This document shows positions 5,198-8,592 of a DNA stretch of 8,592 nucleotides, in pieces. This DNA is from Christensenella sp. UBA5399 (GTDB taxonomy: Bacteria > Bacillota > Clostridia > Christensenellales > Christensenellaceae). Made by a program: the position numbers and the translations under genes. Position 1 is the stretch's first letter, and each line of letters opens with the position of its first letter. Where the stretch lies: positions 10,719 to 19,310 of the forward strand of contig DHOD01000011.1 of assembly GCA_002407725.1 (NCBI GenBank), given 5' to 3'. Under the pieces are notes generated by a model, which worked only from the letters and a program-made list of their open reading frames with translations, was not told where the DNA came from and ran no database searches.

Positions 5198-7531
5198 TCA
5201 TTTCCCCGCTGTCCTGAGCGCATGCCTGAGGACTTCGTCCGCCTTTGTCACAAATATAAAGTCCAGCTGTTCCATCACGGAATCCGGCAATTCCTCCAGG
5301 TCGTTCTTGTTTTCCTTCGGCAGTATGATTGTGTGGATGCCCGCGCGCAATGCCGCGAGCGCCTTTTCTTTGATCCCGCCGATTTTCAGCACGCGCCCCG
5401 TCAATGTGATCTCACCCGTCATCGCAATATCATGGCGCACCTTCCGGCCGGTCAGCGCCGAGGCCACCGCCGTCGCCATCGTCACGCCCGCCGAAGGCCC
5501 GTCCTTGGGGATCGCACCTTCCGGCACATGGATATGCAGGTCCGTCTTTTCATTGACGTCGATATCCAGCTTCAGCTTTTCCGCCATGGCGCGCACAACG
5601 GAAATCGCAGTTTTTGCCGATTCCTTCATGACATCGCCAAGCTGCCCTGTCAACTCCAGCTTGCCGGATCCAGGCATCACGCTCGCCTCCACCGAGAGCA
5701 TCTTGCCTCCGACAGACGTCCACGCCAGCCCGTTGACCACGCCGACAGCATCCTTTTTTGCCACATCCGATTCACTTCGCTTGGGCAGGCCCAAGAAGCC
5801 GTCCAGGTTTTTCCTGTTCACCGCCACATGGTCGCCGCCGTCCTCTACGATTTTCGCGGCCGATTTACGCATGATTGCGGCAATTTCCCGCTCCAGGCTT
5901 CGCACACCGCTTTCCGCCGTATACTTGTGGATAATATCCATGATCACGGAATCAGTTAGCTTCACCGCTTTGGGATCCAACCCATGCTCGGCTGCCTGCT
6001 TTTTGACCAGGTGCCGCTTCGCGATGTTCAGCTTCTCAAAGTCCGTATAGCTGTCTATATTGATGATTTCCATCCGGTCATACAGCGGCCCGGGGATCGA
6101 GCCTACATCGTTCGCCGTCGTAATGAACATCACATTGGAGAGGTCAAATTCAATATCCAGATAATGATCCCGGAATGTATTGTTGATCTCCGGGTCGAGC
6201 ACCTCCAGCATTGCCGAAGCGGGATCGCCCCTGAAATCGCTGGACATTTTATCTATCTCATCCAGCAGGAACACCGGGTTCATGCTGCCCGCCTGCTTCA
6301 TCGACGTGATGATGCGGCCTGGGATCGCGCCAATATATGTACGCCTGTGCCCGCGTATCTCCGCCTCGTCGCGTACACCGCCAAGCGACATCCGCACAAA
6401 CTTTTTGTCGAGCGCACGGGCAATGGACTTTGTAATGCTGGTTTTCCCCACACCGGGAGGCCCCGCAAAGCAAAGAATGGGCCCGCGCATATCATTTTTC
6501 AGCTTACGCACCGCCAAAAACTCAATGATGCGCTCCTTGACCTTTTCCAGGCCAAAATGATCCTGGTCCAGCACCTTGCGCGCGTGCTTCAGATCCATAT
6601 CATCCTCGGTGAATTCGCCCCACGGCAGTGTCACAATCCAGTCCAGGTATGAATAGATCACGTTGATTTCCGGCGAGCCCGGCGAAAGCCGCGACATCCG
6701 CGTCAGCTCCTTCTGGGCTTTGGCGCGCACATCCTCCGGCACATCCAGTTCTTCAATCTTCTTCCGCAGTTCTTCTATTTCATCCAGGTCATTTTCGGTC
6801 TCTCCAAGCTCCTTCTGGATGGCCTTCATCTGCTCGCGCAGGAAGTATTCCTTCTGTGATTTATCGATCTGCTGCTTGACATTGATGGCAATCTCTTTAT
6901 CGATCTCCAGTATCTCAATTTCTTTTTCCAGTATTTCCATCACCGCTTTAAGCCTGTCAAGCACATTGACGCAATCCAGCACATGCTGCTTATCTTCCAT
7001 TTTGATGGCGACATTGGACGCGACCATGTCCGCAAACTTGCCCGGGTCGTCAAGCTCATTCACTGTAACCAGCGTTTCTGCAGGGATGCGCGCACCAAGC
7101 GACGCAAACCGCTCAAACAGGTCTGTGATGCGCCGCACATACACTTCCTTGATCACAATCTGCGCCTGGTTTTCGTTTTCCTTTTCGTCGCAAACTTCCA
7201 CCAACGCTTCTATATACGGCTCCTTGCGGATATAAGAATCCAGCTTGCCGCGGCGGACGCCTTCCACCAGCACACGCATCATATCACCGGGCAGCTTGAG
7301 TACCTGCTTGATTTTTGCAATCGTCCCAATTGCATACATATCGTTTTTTTCAGGATTTTCGACACGGATGTCCTTTTGGGCGGACAGGAAAATTTCTTTG
7401 CCCTGCACCATGCATTCCTCCACCGCGGCAACGGACATGTTGCGCCCCACATCAAAATGCAGAACCATGGAAGGAAAAACCACCAATCCCCTTAAAGCGA
7501 CCATAGGCATGGTCTGAAGTATTTTACTCAA
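5198..7531 (-). CDS. lon: ATP-dependent protease Lon (LonA type)
   Basis: Lon is a cytosolic hexameric AAA+ protease that unfolds and degrades damaged and regulatory proteins. The 777-residue product has a complete LonA layout: N-terminal substrate-binding domain (about 8-200), a long helical and coiled-coil region (195-280), the AAA+ module and the protease domain. Walker A is GPPGVGKT (357-364), Walker B FLLDEID (421-427), and the sensor-2 arginine is in GVRSLERE (542-549). The protease dyad is Ser680 in KDGPSAG and Lys723 in GGIKEK, with the 43-residue spacing of E. coli Ser679/Lys722. The start is TTG at 7531: AGGAG lies 7 nt upstream, and the product then begins [15 protein letters not shown], like other Lon proteins. 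The open frame continues 52 codons upstream to 7687, but that part is the hairpin-rich leader. It lies between clpX and engB, the standard Firmicutes order. Confidence 0.97.
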   Translation of the reverse strand: MSKILQTMPMVALRGLVVFPSMVLHFDVGRNMSVAAVEECMVQGKEIFLSAQKDIRVENPEKNDMYAIGTIAKIKQVLKLPGDMMRVLVEGVRRGKLDSYIRKEPYIEALVEVCDEKENENQAQIVIKEVYVRRITDLFERFASLGARIPAETLVTVNELDDPGKFADMVASNVAIKMEDKQHVLDCVNVLDRLKAVMEILEKEIEILEIDKEIAINVKQQIDKSQKEYFLREQMKAIQKELGETENDLDEIEELRKKIEELDVPEDVRAKAQKELTRMSRLSPGSPEINVIYSYLDWIVTLPWGEFTEDDMDLKHARKVLDQDHFGLEKVKERIIEFLAVRKLKNDMRGPILCFAGPPGVGKTSITKSIARALDKKFVRMSLGGVRDEAEIRGHRRTYIGAIPGRIITSMKQAGSMNPVFLLDEIDKMSSDFRGDPASAMLEVLDPEINNTFRDHYLDIEFDLSNVMFITTANDVGSIPGPLYDRMEIINIDSYTDFEKLNIAKRHLVKKQAAEHGLDPKAVKLTDSVIMDIIHKYTAESGVRSLEREIAAIMRKSAAKIVEDGGDHVAVNRKNLDGFLGLPKRSESDVAKKDAVGVVNGLAWTSVGGKMLSVEASVMPGSGKLELTGQLGDVMKESAKTAISVVRAMAEKLKLDIDVNEKTDLHIHVPEGAIPKDGPSAGVTMATAVASALTGRKVRHDIAMTGEITLTGRVLKIGGIKEKALAALRAGIHTIILPKENKNDLEELPDSVMEQLDFIFVTKADEVLRHALRTAGK

Positions 7532-7538
7532 ATCGACT

Positions 7539-7543
7539 CTCCT
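7539..7543 (-). promoter_or_regulatory. Ribosome binding site of lon (decides the TTG start)
   Basis: The minus strand has AAAAGGAG with its AGGAG core here, followed by a 7-nt spacer and then TTG at 7529-7531. No ribosome binding site of similar quality precedes any ATG in the upstream extension of the same frame. Confidence 0.8.
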
Positions 7544-7549
7544 TTTCCC

Positions 7550-7627
7550 AAAAAACAAGGCATTGCCCTGTTTTGCGCCAAAGGCGCAAAGATTGATTAT
7601 ACACGGCGGCTCGCGGCATTCGCCGCC
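7550..7627 (-). promoter_or_regulatory. Structured lon leader with tandem hairpins, one terminator-like
   Basis: Three hairpins follow each other on the minus strand before the lon ribosome binding site. The first is GC-rich: GCCGCC arm 7622-7627 can pair either with GGCGGC at 7605-7610 or with GCGGC at 7613-7617, so it has two alternative folds. The second is a perfect 8-bp stem, TTTGCGCC/GGCGCAAA (7583-7590 with 7572-7579) with a 3-nt loop. The third pairs AAAACAGGGC (7565-7574) with GCCTTGTTTT (7552-7561) around a 3-nt loop, with one G-U pair, and ends in six T (7550-7555). That shape is an intrinsic terminator placed 6 nt before AGGAG. The second and third stems share three bases. Attenuation of lon is an inference. 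Confidence 0.5.
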
Positions 7628-7686
7628 TCTTGAAAAACAGACATCGGGCCGTTTTCCAAGTTGTTTCGGTATATCAATATTATACA

Positions 7687-7714
7687 ATTATACATCAAAA
7701 TATTTAAGGCGCAA
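7687..7714 (-). promoter_or_regulatory. Putative lon promoter
   Basis: On the minus strand a perfect TATAAT (7687-7692) lies 16 bp downstream of TTGCGC (7709-7714), a half-matching -35 element. The start of transcription would be near 7680, giving a leader of about 150 nt before lon. No CIRCE (HrcA) or CtsR-type heptad repeat is seen nearby. A second TATAAT in the leader (7597-7602) has no recognisable -35. Confidence 0.55.
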
Positions 7715-7733
7715 GTACAAGCCTCACGCCTTA
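7705..7733 (-). terminator. Weak terminator-like hairpin after clpX
   Basis: A 7-bp perfect stem, TAAGGCG (7727-7733) with CGCCTTA (7705-7711), and a 15-nt loop begins 25 nt past the clpX stop. It is followed on the minus strand by an A/T-rich stretch (AATATTTT) and not by a clean T run. It overlaps the putative -35 element of lon. It may partly end clpX transcription, or simply allow read-through into lon. Confidence 0.35.
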
Positions 7734-7758
7734 GTTGTATCATATGTCCGCCGTTTAT

Positions 7759-8592
7759 TTACGACGCGCTCACCTTTTCTGCCGGCGGGTCAATCTTTTC
7801 CGGCTCGGGTTTTGGCCTGTCGCCCACCACCAGCATCGGCTTTTGGGTTTCTATGGTGTCTTTCGTCACCACGCACCGCAGCACATCCTCACGCGACGGC
7901 AGGTCATACATGATGTCCATCATGGACGATTCTATGATGCTCCGCAGCCCGCGCGCGCCCGTCTTGTTGTCAATCGCCATTTTGGCGACCTCGCGCAATG
8001 CGTCCTTCTCAAACTCCAGCTCGACGCCGTCAATGGCAAAGAGTTTTTTGAACTGTTTGGTGATTGCATTTTTCGGCTTTTCCAGGATGTCTACAAGCGC
8101 ATCCTCGTCCAGCGAATGCAGGCTCACAATGACCGGCAGCCTTCCCACAAACTCGGGGATCAGCCCGTATTTGAGCAGGTCTTCCGCGCGCACATCCGCC
8201 AATGTCTCGCCAATGTTCTTCTCTGTCTTGCTCATCACGTCCACGCCAAAGCCCATCGTCTTTTTGTTTGTGCGGTTTTCTATGATCTTCTCCAGCCCGC
8301 CAAAGGCTCCGCCACAGATAAACAGTATGTTTGTCGTGTCGATCTGCAGAAAATCCTGATGCGGATGCTTGCGCCCGCCCTGCGGCGGCACGCTTGCCAC
8401 TGTTCCTTCCAGTATTTTCAGCAAAGCCTGCTGCACGCCTTCGCCGGATACATCCCGTGTGATGGATGCGTTGTCGCCCTTGCGCGTGATCTTGTCAATC
8501 TCATCGACATAAATAATGCCCTTCTGCGCTTTGTCAATATCAAAATCCGCAGATTGGATCAGCTTGAGCAGGATGTTTTCCACATCCTCGCC
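7759..8592 (-). CDS. clpX: ATP-dependent Clp protease ATP-binding subunit ClpX, C-terminal 277 residues; N-terminus beyond window
   Basis: ClpX is the AAA+ unfoldase that feeds proteins to ClpP. The fragment begins inside the AAA+ domain with [11 protein letters not shown], the segment just after the GYVG pore loop. It holds Walker B (IIYVDEIDK, fragment residues 26-34), the RKH pore loop ([10 protein letters not shown], 72-81) and sensor 1 ([10 protein letters not shown], 88-97). The ClpP-docking loop has MGF (113-115) in place of the more common IGF or LGF. The arginine-finger region is [11 protein letters not shown] (144-154) and the sensor-2 motif [11 protein letters not shown] (211-221). 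The Cys4 zinc-binding domain and Walker A, about the first 145 residues, lie outside. The C-terminal tail after residue 255 is short and charged, as usual. The gene ends in TAA, 227 nt before lon. Confidence 0.98.
   Translation of the reverse strand, partial: GEDVENILLKLIQSADFDIDKAQKGIIYVDEIDKITRKGDNASITRDVSGEGVQQALLKILEGTVASVPPQGGRKHPHQDFLQIDTTNILFICGGAFGGLEKIIENRTNKKTMGFGVDVMSKTEKNIGETLADVRAEDLLKYGLIPEFVGRLPVIVSLHSLDEDALVDILEKPKNAITKQFKKLFAIDGVELEFEKDALREVAKMAIDNKTGARGLRSIIESSMMDIMYDLPSREDVLRCVVTKDTIETQKPMLVVGDRPKPEPEKIDPPAEKVSAS

Noticed and set aside
5222..6652. Several plus-strand open frames of over 200 codons opposite lon
   Set aside because: They are antisense shadows: His/Arg or Ser-rich translations without motifs, while the minus strand encodes Lon with all catalytic motifs.
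7597..7602. Second TATAAT on the minus strand inside the lon leader
   Set aside because: No -35 element at workable spacing and no extended -10 TG; it is flanked by GC-rich hairpin sequence. It remains a weak alternative start only.
7532..7687. 52-codon N-terminal extension of Lon in the same open frame
   Set aside because: It covers the hairpin-rich leader, its sequence (Cys and Gly rich, no family resemblance) does not look like Lon, and a well spaced AGGAG precedes the TTG at 7531, after which the typical Lon N-terminus begins.

Overview
The window suggests a member of the Bacillota, probably class Clostridia. The reasons are the clpX-lon-engB order typical of that phylum, the start of a division and cell-wall (dcw) cluster (mraZ-rsmH-ftsL-class B PBP), AGGAG-type ribosome binding sites, and frequent GTG and TTG starts. 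A lineage near Christensenellales is only a guess. Base composition is moderate and even, and no mobile element, CRISPR array, rRNA or tRNA gene is visible. All eight genes lie on the minus strand, so they read from the right end of the window to the left.

From right to left, the first block is protein quality control. It holds the C-terminal two thirds of clpX (7759-8592, cut by the window edge), then a 227-nt gap with a likely promoter and a structured leader, then lon (5198-7531, TTG start). Lon is followed 8 nt later by the ribosome-assembly GTPase gene engB/ysxC. A calcineurin-type metallophosphoesterase gene overlaps engB by 4 nt. A clear intrinsic terminator (3702-3740) closes this block.

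The second block is the dcw operon. A putative extended -10 promoter and five GTGGT repeats, mostly on a 10-bp phase, precede mraZ. They look like the operator through which MraZ represses its own operon. Then come rsmH (2 nt after mraZ), an FtsL-like divisome gene with an unusually long cytoplasmic region, and the first 396 codons of a class B penicillin-binding protein that runs off the left edge.

Most of the window is conserved housekeeping. The most unusual observation is that the penicillin-binding protein keeps the fold landmarks and the nucleophile-position serine of an FtsI/SpoVD-type transpeptidase. It lacks the motif-1 lysine (SIFN instead of SxxK) and both defining residues of the SxN motif (GCS). 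It is therefore probably a non-catalytic divisome PBP. Its start is also odd: an in-frame ATG just after ftsL is separated from the reading frame by a TAA. Second in interest are tandem hairpins, one shaped like an intrinsic terminator, directly before the lon ribosome binding site, and the MraZ box array.
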